Shown here one piece after another: positions 55,346-64,000 of a stretch of DNA of 64,000 nt. Under the pieces are notes generated by a model that worked only from the letters and a program-made list of their open reading frames with translations, had not been told where the DNA came from and did not search any database. Origin of the DNA: Flaccisagitta enflata (lineage: Eukaryota > Chaetognatha > Sagittoidea > Aphragmophora); NCBI GenBank assembly GCA_965153355.1, contig OZ231126.1:16864001-16928000 (forward strand), read 5' to 3'. Within the stretch, counting starts at the first letter, position 1; every line of letters begins with the position of its first letter. Made by a program: the position numbers and the translations under genes.

Positions 55346-55910
55346 GAATCAATGCTCATATCTCTCCTTGGAATATTCATTCATCAATCTGTTCGAAGCT
55401 TTTGCAAAGTCATATGCCGTTGCCTAGGGCGTCCGAGGGAGTCATTGAAATATGGATATGGGTAGGAAATCCGCAGGCTATGGAGATACAATGAGTAACT
55501 CGCCTTACCTCAACGCGACCTTGTTCGGCAAAGATTTCCTTCTCTTCTGAGCTTCGGTGACATTTTTAACTCAATTTCTACGGAAAAAAACTTTACCCAA
55601 GAACAATATAACGACTATGAATGACAAGATTACACTTAACTCAAAGAAAATTTAGCTTTGAATAACGCTTTGGTAAAAAATTCCGACACGTTTTTTTTTT
55701 CGTTTCGCTCCAGCCACTTTCGTTTCGACCAAGCCACTTTGACTTCCTTATAGTTAATGACTACTGAGGGCAAGTTGTAGCAAATCTAATTTTGGGCAAT
55801 GTTCCTGTCTGTATCATGAATACTGATACTTTAGCGGGAAAACACAGAAATTAGTTTCCATGGCAACCGACCATCATGGGGATTGGGGAGTAAAGCGTCC
55901 TTTTTTCAAT
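55346..55910. other. Probable 3' flank of the GPCR gene
   Basis: No coding region recognised. On the minus strand this lies downstream of the GPCR stop codon. No clear polyadenylation site was identified. Confidence 0.45.
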
Positions 55911-56257
55911 CTACATTCCACGTTGGTTAAGTGACATTGCACTCATCGGAGAGATCGAAACAAAAATCGACGCGTATTCAGCCTTGTGTTTTAAATCCTT
56001 TTCATATATCAACAAACCATTCTTGGATGGCGTCGATTCTGCGCGATCGCTGCAATCATTGGAGGCGATGGTGGAGTGAATTCGCCATTCGGGAAGTTTC
56101 ATCTGCTGGTGCAGCGAAGATCCCATCGACGAAGCACGCGCCAGATTGAAATGAGCCGGTTTTTGTGGTTGGCGCGGTTGGCGCAGCGTGCTCGTGTCTC
56201 GCACGTTTGCTCGCGCCATCGTGTGCTGACGCGAAAACTGGTTGCTTTGGTTGCGAC
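55911..56257 (-). CDS. GPCR cytoplasmic C-tail, terminal exon
   Basis: 115 codons including the stop, in the same strand and frame as the TM7 exon. The acceptor GCGTACAG lies just before 56257. The first two bases complete the split glycine codon left by the TM7 exon, so the join is RVLRC-G-RNQSNQF. The sequence is hydrophilic, rich in Ser, Gln and basic residues (for example QPRQPQKPAHFNLARASS), with no membrane segment. That suits an intracellular receptor tail with phosphorylation sites. It is not conserved enough to identify alone; assignment depends on the splice-phase match and position. Confidence 0.62.
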
Positions 56258-56339
56258 CTGTACGCATGTGTATGCAAATCAAGAAGCGTGTCATATTAGC
56301 GTGGCGATATTACAAGTATCGAGTCACACACACACACGC

Positions 56340-56430
<91 letters not shown>

Positions 56431-56490
56431 AAAAAAAGAAAGAAAAAAGCTCTGAGAGGATCTGCCTAATCACGATTGTTATCAACTTAC
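56258..56490 (-). other. Inferred 233-bp GPCR intron containing (CA)n
   Basis: Minus-strand donor GTAAGT at 56490-56485 and acceptor AG at 56259-56258, phase 1. About 100 bp of the intron is a CA microsatellite (56324-56426). Confidence 0.65.
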
Positions 56491-56666
56491 CGCAACGCAG
56501 AACCCGCTTAAAAGCTCTTCGAAATTTGACGGAGAATACATTATAGAGAATAGGGTTGATGGCCGAAGAGAGATACATACACAGCTTGGCAAACAACAAG
56601 TACCATTTGTTGTACCAAGGAGTTAGCTTGAAGTAAGAAAGCAGCTTGTTCACCGTCATCCACCCT
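56491..56666 (-). CDS. Peptide GPCR, TM7 and helix 8 exon (TRH-receptor-like)
   Basis: This 176-bp exon encodes the end of a class A (rhodopsin-family) G-protein-coupled receptor. KWYLLFAKLCMYLSSAINPILY is transmembrane helix 7 with the NPxxY switch motif (NPILY) that couples activation to G-protein binding. FSVKFRRAFKRVLRC follows as amphipathic helix 8, ending in a likely palmitoylated cysteine. The W-LLF-C-YL-SAINP spacing resembles thyrotropin-releasing-hormone receptors and related invertebrate neuropeptide receptors; a related peptide receptor is the main alternative. The acceptor TTTCACAG lies just 3' of a CT tract on this strand, and the donor CGTTGCG|GTAAGT is near consensus. Helices 1-6 are not recognised in the window and may lie beyond 64000. 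Confidence 0.85.
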
Positions 56667-56670
56667 CTGT

Positions 56671-56671
<1 letters not shown>

Positions 56672-56733
<62 letters not shown>
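56672..56733. repeat. (GA)n microsatellite at a splice acceptor
   Basis: On the minus strand this is CT and directly precedes the TTTCACAG acceptor of the TM7 exon, so it probably serves as the pyrimidine tract. Confidence 0.95.
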
Positions 56734-56736
<3 letters not shown>

Positions 56737-56949
56737 TCTATGAACTGAACAGAGAGGTAGAAACAACAAGACAGAAATAAAGGCACACAAAGAAATCGTG
56801 ATGAACCATGTAGAGGAAGAGAAGCAAGATAACTTCCATGAAAATGAGGTCAATTTCTTCCGCTTGCGTTTGACAGGCTAAGTGCAATGAGTTCCCTCAA
56901 AAAACATCGCACTTAAAAGACCATTCACCAGACGCTAACGTGTTCGGAC

Positions 56950-57130
56950 AGGAACAAGGAACGCGGTGTCACAATATTGTTTCCGACGGGTGGGCAGGGG
57001 CGTACAACCCCCATCAATAATCCTCTCCAAGCCCATGCTCACTCACACAGACAGTCATTATTAATCATTACTGCAGTATCATAAATGCGCGTATTCACAC
57101 TTTTCGACACGACCATCGCTTAGCCTCTAT
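56950..57130 (-). mobile_element. Hairpin-family right end, GTGACGC subtype (partial)
   Basis: AACAAGGAACGCGGTGTCAC, CGACGGGTGGGCAGGGGCG and ACTTTTCGACACG; the left hairpin has decayed to TCTATAAGCTAAAAAC. Confidence 0.7.
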
Positions 57131-57269
57131 AAGCTAAAAACAACAGATGAACATACTCAAGGACTTTTCTTAGGCATACTTCTTTTCAAATTTTCATTCC
57201 GCAATTTTTTTTGTCCATTTTTTAAAAAAGATTAATTTTCATAATTTAGAAATATTGATCTACAAACTT

Positions 57270-57560
57270 AGATTATCCAAGTATGTCCCGGTGCGGTACT
57301 CATGTCCAACTCGATGATGTCTTTTGTTTTACTAACTTTCTAAGCGGGTTTTTATTTAGGGTTAGGGGTAGGGTTAGGGTTAGGGCTCGGGGTGGATTTA
57401 GGGTTAGGGTTAGGGTCAGGACTAGCGTTGGGGGCTAGGTGAGAGCTGGGTTAAATACATTTCAACCCGAATCTACTCCAATTAAAGCTTCGCCCAAACG
57501 GGAAAACCCGATAAAAACAAAAGATTAGTATCGTCTCGGACATTTCTTCCCAGGGTGCAA
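57270..57560. repeat. Telomere-like (TTAGGG) module, copy 2
   Basis: Inverse of 14783-15060: GATGTCTTTTGTTTTACTAA, interrupted TTAGGG repeats (57355-57420), ACATTTCAACCCGAATCTA, GAAGCTTCG-type and CGGGAAAACCCG. Confidence 0.85.
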
Positions 57561-57653
57561 ACGAAGACAAAAGGAAGAAGAAAGAAGGAAGAAGAAAGAA
57601 ACAAAGAAACAAAAAAAAAAAACGAAGAAAGAAAAAAAGATAGGAAGAAAAAA

Positions 57654-57729
<76 letters not shown>

Positions 57730-57735
57730 GAGATA
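57552..57735. repeat. Purine tract with (AAAG)n
   Basis: A/G-only sequence; pure AAAG at about 57655-57728. Confidence 0.95.
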
Positions 57736-57960
57736 GAGAGCCGGAGACAAAGCTGCCCTTGTTTCCTATGATACAGTGACAGTGACGAGAACAATGCAAT
57801 GACGCCATGAATGTACTGACAAGAGGGCCTAAAAGGGCAACACGTGCGCAGGCTTCGATTGCGTGACGGACGATCGGATGGAACCCATATCTTAAGGCCA
57901 AACATGACTGTTTGAAGGTCTTGAAGGTCGAACTTTGAAGCCTGTCGAAATCAGTTCTTA

Positions 57961-58415
57961 ATAGTCGCAAAAGCGTTAGATGGTCAGCGGTACCGTGCCC
58001 TGCCTTAGTAGGTTGTGGTTGAAGTTGATGGGGAAGCAGGGCAGCGGCCCCGAAGGGGTCGATGACCTATGCTTTCACCCCCCCCACCTCCAGGCCCATA
58101 TCTCAGCCTCGAAGCCCATATCCCAGTCTCGAGGCCCAAATCCCAGTCTTGAGGCCTAAATCCTTTGAGGCTGGAATTAGGGCCTCAAAGATAGGATTTT
58201 GGCTATAAGATGGGATTTGGGCCTTGAGGTTGGGATTTGGACCTCATGACTGGGATTTGGGCCTCAAGGCTGGGATATAGGCTTCAAGGCTGAGATATGG
58301 GCCTGGAGGCGGGGGGGGGGGGGTACGGAGAAGAAGGAGGAGAAGGAGGAGGAGAAAATTCCCCTGTGTGAAAGCATAGGTCATCGACCCCTTCGTGGCC
58401 GCTGCCCAAAAAGGA
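57961..58415. mobile_element. Array carrier with tail and head-to-head arrays
   Basis: The tail AGTCGCAAAAGCGTTAGATG and GGTCAGCGGTACC, then GGGCAGCGGCCCCGAAGGGG, GATGACCTATGCTTTC; array CAGTCTCGAGGCCCAAATCC, inverting near 58170 to GAGGCTGGGATATGGG; end GAAAGCATAGGTCATCG and GGCCGCTGCCC. The most complete example of tail plus carrier. Confidence 0.88.
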
Positions 58416-58439
58416 GGGCCGAAGAAGAACATAGAATAA

Positions 58440-58650
58440 AAGGTTTAAAATCAAGGCCTTAGATACACGAGTAGCACAACTACCCCAGTCCCATGTGGGT
58501 GGGCGGGGGCAGTCCTGTAGGTGGCCAGTCAGACACTTTGGGAGGGGCCGTAATGCGATAAGAGCTTGGAACCAACAACTTTGGGACCGACTGACGGACG
58601 GATGGACCGAAAAGTGGCTTACTGAGTCGCGAAGCACGCGACTAAAAAGC
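58440..58650 (-). mobile_element. Hairpin-family element (decayed)
   Basis: CAAGGCCTTAGATACACG, GGTGGGCGGGGGCAG; GACTGACGGACGGATGGACC, then GTCGCGAAGCACGCGAC and TAAAAA. Confidence 0.78.
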
Positions 58651-58784
58651 ATAGTCCCTTATTTGTTCACTTCTTTCTGAAACATCTGTGCGTGCCTCAT
58701 TGTTTATGGAAAGCTTTCTTTATATCCGTGTTATATTTCTTTCTCTCATCTGCGCTGTCTAATAGCAAGGACGTAAACTTCTAT

Positions 58785-58870
58785 TCTTTAGTTGGGGACA
58801 CGGAACTCTGTAAGAGGCTTTGTCCGTGCGTCCGTCGGTGCGTGGGTCTGTCCAAAATGAACAAGCTGAA
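58785..58870 (+). mobile_element. Hairpin-family left end (decayed)
   Basis: GTTGGGGACACGGAAC, CTCTGTAAGAGGCTTTGTCC and GTGCGTCCGTCGGTGCG. No right end recognised. Confidence 0.65.
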
Positions 58871-58954
58871 AAGCGTAGAATTGCGCATTGTAAGTGTGTG
58901 TGTGGAGCTAGTCACTAAATCACGAATTTTGAGCTGGAAATGAGGCCAGTAAGG

Positions 58955-59025
58955 CCCCATTCCACTAAAGCACGACTACTTGCTTCAGTGGAATTGGAAT
59001 TCGTGCTTCAGTGGATTGACTATTG
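58955..59025. repeat. Short palindrome
   Basis: CCACTAAAGCACGA and TCGTGCTTCAGTGG form near-perfect arms around about 25 bp. Confidence 0.7.
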
Positions 59026-59274
59026 ACCTCTTTTCAAATTGCAATGAAACAAAAAGTCAATCCAGTTTTTAGATGCGTCCTCGCATCTCTATAAGAAGGT
59101 CTGAAGGTATAGGGAACGCGAAAATTTCTAAACGCGATTTTCAAGGTTTTCTCTTCATTTCTCTTCATGTATCTTCGTCTCTTATGTCTCTTATGTCTCT
59201 TTCATGTCTTTCATGTCTTTCATGTCTTTCAGGTCTTTCATGTCTCTTATGTCTTTTACGTCTCTTATGTCTCT

Positions 59275-59490
59275 TTTTTAGTCGCTGCCAAAGCGACTCT
59301 ATAAGAGGGTGTGTCCCTTGGTAGGTTGGTCTGTCTGTATGTAACGCGGAAATTTTGATGACGCGAAATCGACTGAAAAACGGATTTCTCATCACAGCTC
59401 CTGCCCACTCATTTACTGCCCCTGCCCACTTGCATCACTGCCCCTGCCCACCAGCAGCGACTACGGATTGGCCGTGTATCCGGCCTTCTT
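59275..59490 (+). mobile_element. Hairpin-family element, GTCGCTGC class (nested)
   Basis: GTCGCTGCCAAAGCGAC (59281-59297), CTCTATAAGAGGGTGTGTCC; right arm GCAGCGAC (59454-59461), the exact inverse of GTCGCTGC, then GGCCGTGTATCCGGCC. Internal GCCCCTGCCCAC is repeated three times. Confidence 0.9.
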
Positions 59491-60079
59491 CTTTTATCTC
59501 GTTTGTCTCTTATGTCGCCAATATGTCTCCTATGTCTCCTATTTTGCCTTTGTGTGTGATTTTCTCTTCATTTTTTCTCTTCATTTCTCTTTAGGTCTCG
59601 TCATGTCTCTTCATGTCTCTTATATTTCTTATGTCTCTTTCGTCTCTTTTGTCTCTTATGTCTCTCATGGCTCCTATATGTCACCTATGTCTCTTATGTC
59701 TCTTATGTCTCTTTTGTCTCTTTTGTCACTTTTGTCTTGTTTTCTCTCTTGTCTTGTTTGTCTCTCATGGTTCCTCTATGTCTCCTAGGTCTCTTATGTC
59801 TCTTATGTCTCTTTTGTTTCTTTTGTCTCTTTTGTCTCGCATGGCTCCTATATGTCTCTCAGGTCTCTTGTCTCTTCTGTCTCTTGTCTCTTATTTCTTT
59901 TATATCTCATAAATCTTTTATGTCTCTTATGTCTCTTATGTCTCTTTTGTCTCTTATGTCTCTAATGTCTCTTATGTCTCTAATGTCTCTCATGTCTCTT
60001 CATGTCTCATCATGTCTCTTCATGTCTCTTCATGTCTCTTAAGGTCTCTTCATGTCTCTCCTTGCTACATCATGTCCCT

Positions 60080-60240
60080 TAGTGGGGAGGAGGTGGGGGG
60101 AAGGGGAGGTGGGGGGGAGGGGAGGCGTGGGGGTGTGGGGGATGGAGGCGTGGGGGGGAGAGGCGTGGGGGAGGAGGCATAGGGGTAAGGAGGTGTGGGG
60201 GGAGGAGGCGTGGGGGAGAGTAAGGAAGGGGGTGAGGGAG
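60080..60240. repeat. G-rich tract
   Basis: GGAGGCGTGGGGG-type units with many G3-G7 runs on the plus strand, compatible with G-quadruplex formation. Confidence 0.85.
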
Positions 60241-60420
60241 TACTTAGTTTATATTTTTATCTCTATCTTTATTATCTTCTCATAATTATATCTTACGATT
60301 TGTATCATAATATCCTATATCTAAAGAGGACGCATCTATTGGACATCTCTTGGCCTTGTTCTTTGATTCGTCGCTACAATTCATTTTAATTTTTTATTGT
60401 GATAAAAACTTAGTGGATGT

Positions 60421-60788
60421 AAACAAGGCCAACACCTATAAGTCGCGTGCGAGACATAAATAACTTAAGATGACTTTAATTGACTCAAGATGACTTAAAA
60501 TGACTCAAGACAATTTTAAATGACTTAAAAAGACCTAAAATGACCTATTTGACTTAAGTGACTTAAAATAACTTAGAATGACTTAGAATGACTTAGAATG
60601 ACGTAGAATGACTAAGAATGACTTAGAATGACTTAGAATGACTTAAAATGACTAGAAATAACTTGAATTATAATAAAAAGTAAAGTGTGATGGACAGACG
60701 GACGGACGGACCCACGGACCAACGGACCGACGGACCGACGGACCAAGGGACCGACATAGCGGGTTGTTGAGTCGCGTGCACGCGACTA
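60421..60788 (-). mobile_element. Hairpin-family element with GACTTAGAAT units
   Basis: AACAAGGCCAACACCTATAA, GTCGCGTGC (60441-60449); (GACTTAGAAT)n; GACGGACCGACGGACC; GTCGCGTGCACGCGAC (60771-60786), TAAAAA. Confidence 0.92.
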
Positions 60789-60981
60789 AAAAATACTTTG
60801 CTTTTGATATCCAGGCCTCTTGATTGTTCTTTTCTGCCGACAAGCAAAAATTTTCCCCTGAACGCTGCCGACTTAACTTGAGGGTGAAGGTCAGTGGTTA
60901 AATGCAGGGGCTTAATCATCGCAGATATTGCTGGATAGTCGACTTGGGCCCAGTGTCCCCAAGTGGTTTTTGGAGCTACCA

Positions 60982-61566
60982 TCTAGCTCATAAATATACG
61001 GACAGCTAGATCAGGATTTGCATTTTAGCTCACTGAATCAAATATATATCCCAATAAATTCATTTGGTATTTTGATCTATCAAGAACGAGTTTCTATTGG
61101 ATTGGTCTATGATTTTTCAACTAAAATCAGTGTATCCTTTATTTTTCAGTAAGCAACAAAAAGTCATTGATTTTTCTTTTGTTTTCTGTTGATATTAGAT
61201 AAATTTTAGAGCTATATGTTTAACTACAGCCTCCAATTTTTTCAATATTCAAAATGTTTGGTAAAAATGTGGTCTAATGAGGTCGAGCAGAACGATTTTT
61301 GCCAATCTATTTGGATTCAGGAGCTCTTTCTATGTAGGTTGTCATTTAATGATTTCAACAGAGAACATTTGAGTTGGATTTTGGTTAAATGACAGTTTTT
61401 CTTCAAAACGCTCTCATTTCAAAACAGATTGAGCGACTGAGCTTTGCTTGGTCTTGAATGGAAGATTTTTTATCGTACTTTGTTGATCTACTTTCATTGT
61501 TCTATTGGATATTGAAGTTTAGCTGCTATGAATATGGGTAGGTGTCCGTATATTTATGAGCTAGAT
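60982..61566. mobile_element. Foldback/TIR element
   Basis: ATCTAGCTCATAAATATACG and GACA face TGTCCGTATATTTATGAGCT and AGAT, about 585 bp apart. The interior is AT-rich and non-coding. Confidence 0.78.
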
Positions 61567-62262
61567 AGTACTATCCAAGTTGATGGCTATTACTATCTAG
61601 ATAGTAGCTAAATTTTTTCCTTCACTATCTAGTTTACTATCTAAACATAAAGATTATACTACAAAGCAGCGCCGACAAAGCTGCAACCGCTTTTATAGCT
61701 TAGTTTTGCTCAGTCCTTTGAAATGCACTTGAATATAGCTTAATTGAATTTTGGATGATTATTTCTATGTTTGTATGACAAATTAACAGCTTGGGAGCTT
61801 TTGACAAATTCACAGTTTGGGAGCTTTTGACCTGATCCTTCATGTTTGTTGGCTAAATGCACCACTTTATAAGAAAAGAAACTCCTTAAGAAAAGAAACT
61901 CCACATGGAAATTCTTACTTATCAGGTCATTCAAAATATGGATCTTAGCTGACGTAATTTTTTTTGATGAAATATAGCGGAGAGAAACCGGAGGAGGATA
62001 ATCAAATCTTTTCTGTGTATTTTCCATATGGTATGCAGTAGGGTGGTCACGAAATAGGGTCAAATTTCAAAAAATGATATACTCTAGTTTTTTGCATAAA
62101 TGTATCAAATAAAAAGGTTTTCCCACAAGTAGAGGTCTGGATTTGAAGAAAAAACCATGGCGGCAAAACTACAGGCTTCCTATGGCGATAAAAAAATCCT
62201 CATGATAAACCTATGGTTTTGCCAACAGGGTTTCTTGATTGATTTCACACCCCAGCTTGCCA
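61567..62262. other. Unassigned spacer
   Basis: CTATCTAG repeats near 61590-61640 look like another small foldback. No gene recognised. Confidence 0.5.
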
Positions 62263-62304
62263 ATAAAGGCGGCTCTCGCCGACCGGAAAAAAATCGTAAG
62301 GGTT

Positions 62305-62340
62305 GTTTTGTGTGTGTGTGTGTGCGTGTGTGTGTGCGGT

Positions 62341-62376
<36 letters not shown>

Positions 62377-62690
62377 GTTTGTGTGTTGTTCGCTGTGTCT
62401 CTGTCGCTGTCTCTCTCTCTGTGGTTGTCACTCTCTGTCAGTCTATCTGTCTGTCTGTCTGTCTGTCTCTGTCTCTCTTTCTCTCCCTCCCCCTCTCTCC
62501 CTCTCCCTTCCCCTCCCTTCCTGCTACTTTCCCTCCCTCTTCTTCCCTTCCTCTCTCCCTCCCTCCCTCTCCCTCCCTCCCTTTCTCTCCCTCCTTCCCT
62601 CCCACTCCCTCTTTCCATCCCTATCCTTCCCCCTCCCCCCCTCTCCCTCCCACGCTCTCCCTCCCTCCCTCTCTCCCTCACTCTCCCTAT
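62305..62690. repeat. (GT)n then CTCCCT-rich pyrimidine tract
   Basis: GT to about 62380, CTGT near 62440-62470, then C/T-only CCCTCCCTCTCC-type sequence. Confidence 0.95.
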
Positions 62691-62699
62691 GCCCTCTGC

Positions 62700-63058
62700 T
62701 GAACTCATTTTTGTTGTTACTTAGGGCCAAAAATTGAGATCAATGAAAAATAAAGATGTTTGAGAAAAATGCGGAAAATGTGAAAAAATAAAAAAAGATT
62801 AAAAAATTCATAGCGCCTAAAGTATTGGTCCGACAGTGCCCTCTTTCACCCTGTACCAATTTCAACCCCAGCCTCGGGCGAGCCTAGTCGTGACTAGAGT
62901 TGGGAGAACTTGTGTCGTGACTATCGGAATCGACAGTCACACCCCATGATGTCGGTCCCTCGACATCATGGTCAAAAACCGTCACGACCTACTGACTGAC
63001 AGACAAAGGAAAAGATATAGAAAAAGAGAGACAGACTTTTCACATCTTACTTTATATA

Positions 63059-63060
<2 letters not shown>
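62700..63060. other. Unassigned spacer with a small palindrome
   Basis: ATGATGTCGGTCCCTCGACATCAT-like palindrome (62947-62970; quoted in part: ATGATGTCG / CGACATCAT). No gene recognised. Confidence 0.55.

Positions 63061-63061
<1 letters not shown>

Positions 63062-63133
<72 letters not shown>
63062..63133. repeat. (CT)n microsatellite
   Basis: Pure CT run. Confidence 0.97.
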
Positions 63134-63136
<3 letters not shown>

Positions 63137-63315
63137 TCTTTCTCCCTTTCTCAATCATCAGCTATGAATTTTTTCTTGCTCACCAACAAGATTCTCCCCC
63201 AGTCCGTTTGTTTCTATCCTTGTCTCAAACTGGTCCAAACAGTTTCTTTTCCATGCCTTCCATGCCATCTTTACCTTGTTTTCTTTTGTTGGACATAATC
63301 CTCACATGAGGCTAA

Positions 63316-63425
63316 ATAAGGCAGGATACACAGCCAATAAGTTGTCGCTTTTGTGTGGGCAGGGGCTGTACATGGACGAGCAGGGGCTGTGATATGGCTA
63401 GGAAGGGGTAGTAATGCATAGACAT
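63316..63425 (-). mobile_element. Hairpin-family right end (partial)
   Basis: AATAAGGCAGGATACACAGC, GTTGTCGCTTTTGTGTGGGC and AGGGGCTGT repeated. The hairpin end is absent. Confidence 0.65.
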
Positions 63426-63509
63426 TTTGTGACCTAAAAGGGGAAGAGAACCACCAGTTCTTACTAACTAGTTTCTTACACAAAGGGAAAATTTTACAAG
63501 CTTATCATT

Positions 63510-63600
63510 TTGTCATTCATTCATTCATTCATTCATTCAACCCTTCATTTATTTATTCATTCACTCATTCACTCATTCATTCATTCATTCATTCATTTAT
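63510..63600. repeat. (ATTC)n microsatellite
   Basis: CATTCATT run with CACT interruptions. Confidence 0.96.
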
Positions 63601-64000
63601 GCATACATACTTTGTTAATACGTGAAGCATATATCAGTGACACATGTAGACTGAGACTGAGAGGGAATTAAATTTCATGTCTTACAATCTGCTGTATAAT
63701 GCAGAAATGAAATGGAAGTGGCATGACTGCAACAACATTTAGTAGTGACGATGTCGAAACTTATATGAAGACATTCAAGGGAAACAAAACTTTTGATAAC
63801 CAATTAGTTTTTAGCTAGTGTCGATGATCTCTGGTCGTGACTCAACTTCCTCAAAATATCCCAAGCAAAAATGGAAAAAATTAATTCCTAAGCGAAACTC
63901 AAAAAATTGAAAAACGTTTTTCGATTTTTTTCCCAATGAGAAATCCTTCTTTTATTGGACATTTCTGCAAAGGGCTCAAGTATATCAATATGTGAAATTT
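63601..64000. other. Unassigned end of window
   Basis: No gene recognised. Upstream exons of the minus-strand GPCR might lie beyond this edge. Confidence 0.45.

Larger units (their letters stand above)
59066..60360 (+). mobile_element. Expanded 1.3-kb hairpin-family element, GATGCG class
   Basis: Left hairpin GATGCGTCCTCGCATC (59072-59087), CTCTATAAGAAGG; right GAGGACGCATC (60326-60336), GGACATCTCTTGGCC and TTGTT. The interior has an (ATGTCTCTT)n array (59160-59278 and 59495-60066), a nested hairpin element (59275-59490) and a G-rich tract (60080-60240). Confidence 0.85.

Noticed and set aside
62157-62702. A 181-codon plus frame beginning MAAKLQASYG
   Set aside because: The first part overlaps an R3 terminus and the rest is GT and C/T-rich low-complexity sequence; no domain is recognisable.

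Overview
The window looks like a repeat-saturated, gene-poor stretch of an animal (metazoan) nuclear genome. The support is indirect: split coding exons with GT-AG junctions, the last transmembrane helix of a rhodopsin-family peptide GPCR, a discoidin (F5/8 type C) domain, fragments of two non-LTR retrotransposons (one R2-like, one Jockey/I-like), TTAGGG-type repeats, and very abundant (CT)n, (GT)n and (ATTC)n microsatellites. I cannot place it to a phylum. There are no operons, and I recognised no rRNA, tRNA or CRISPR array.

Coding content is small. (1) Plus strand: two exons of a discoidin-like domain, 507-707 and 11049-11302, which join in frame across an inferred 10.3-kb intron packed with repeats. 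(2) Minus strand: an exon of about 350 codons at 46391-47442 with one PP2C-like FGVFDGH motif. (3) Minus strand: the last two exons (56491-56666, then 55911-56257) of a peptide GPCR resembling TRH receptors; upstream exons would lie to the right. (4) An R2-like retrotransposon 3' end (17312-18028) and a Jockey/I-like 3' end (24064-23639, minus).

The rest is layers of mobile and tandem DNA. The commonest unit, called here the 'hairpin family', has more than 20 copies. Its left end is TTTTAG, then a short hairpin, then CTCTATAA and runs of GTCCGTCGGTC; its right end is GGCCTTGTT. The hairpin stem sequence differs between copies, and the same change recurs in inverted orientation at the far end, so three segments covary. 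Some copies are ~110-270 bp; others have swollen to 1.3-1.7 kb by internal tandem expansion (35716-37420, 59066-60360). A second family, called here 'array carriers', has GGGCAGCGGCCCCGAAGGGG termini around arrays of 20-23-bp units that differ from copy to copy (8786-9491, 15070-15775, 29067-29655, 31181-32903, 40527-40974, 42905-43390, 57961-58415). Larger elements include a 4.47-kb insertion with 16-bp inverted termini and an 8-bp target duplication (20648-25116), a 5.27-kb foldback with long arms (38854-44121), a 913-bp foldback (31535-32447), and a TIR-bounded satellite (49449-50763).

Many elements are nested, and the window holds paralogous 'empty sites' that let several insertions be delimited. 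Alignments here were made by eye, so boundaries are good to a few bases where termini are quoted and to tens of bases elsewhere.
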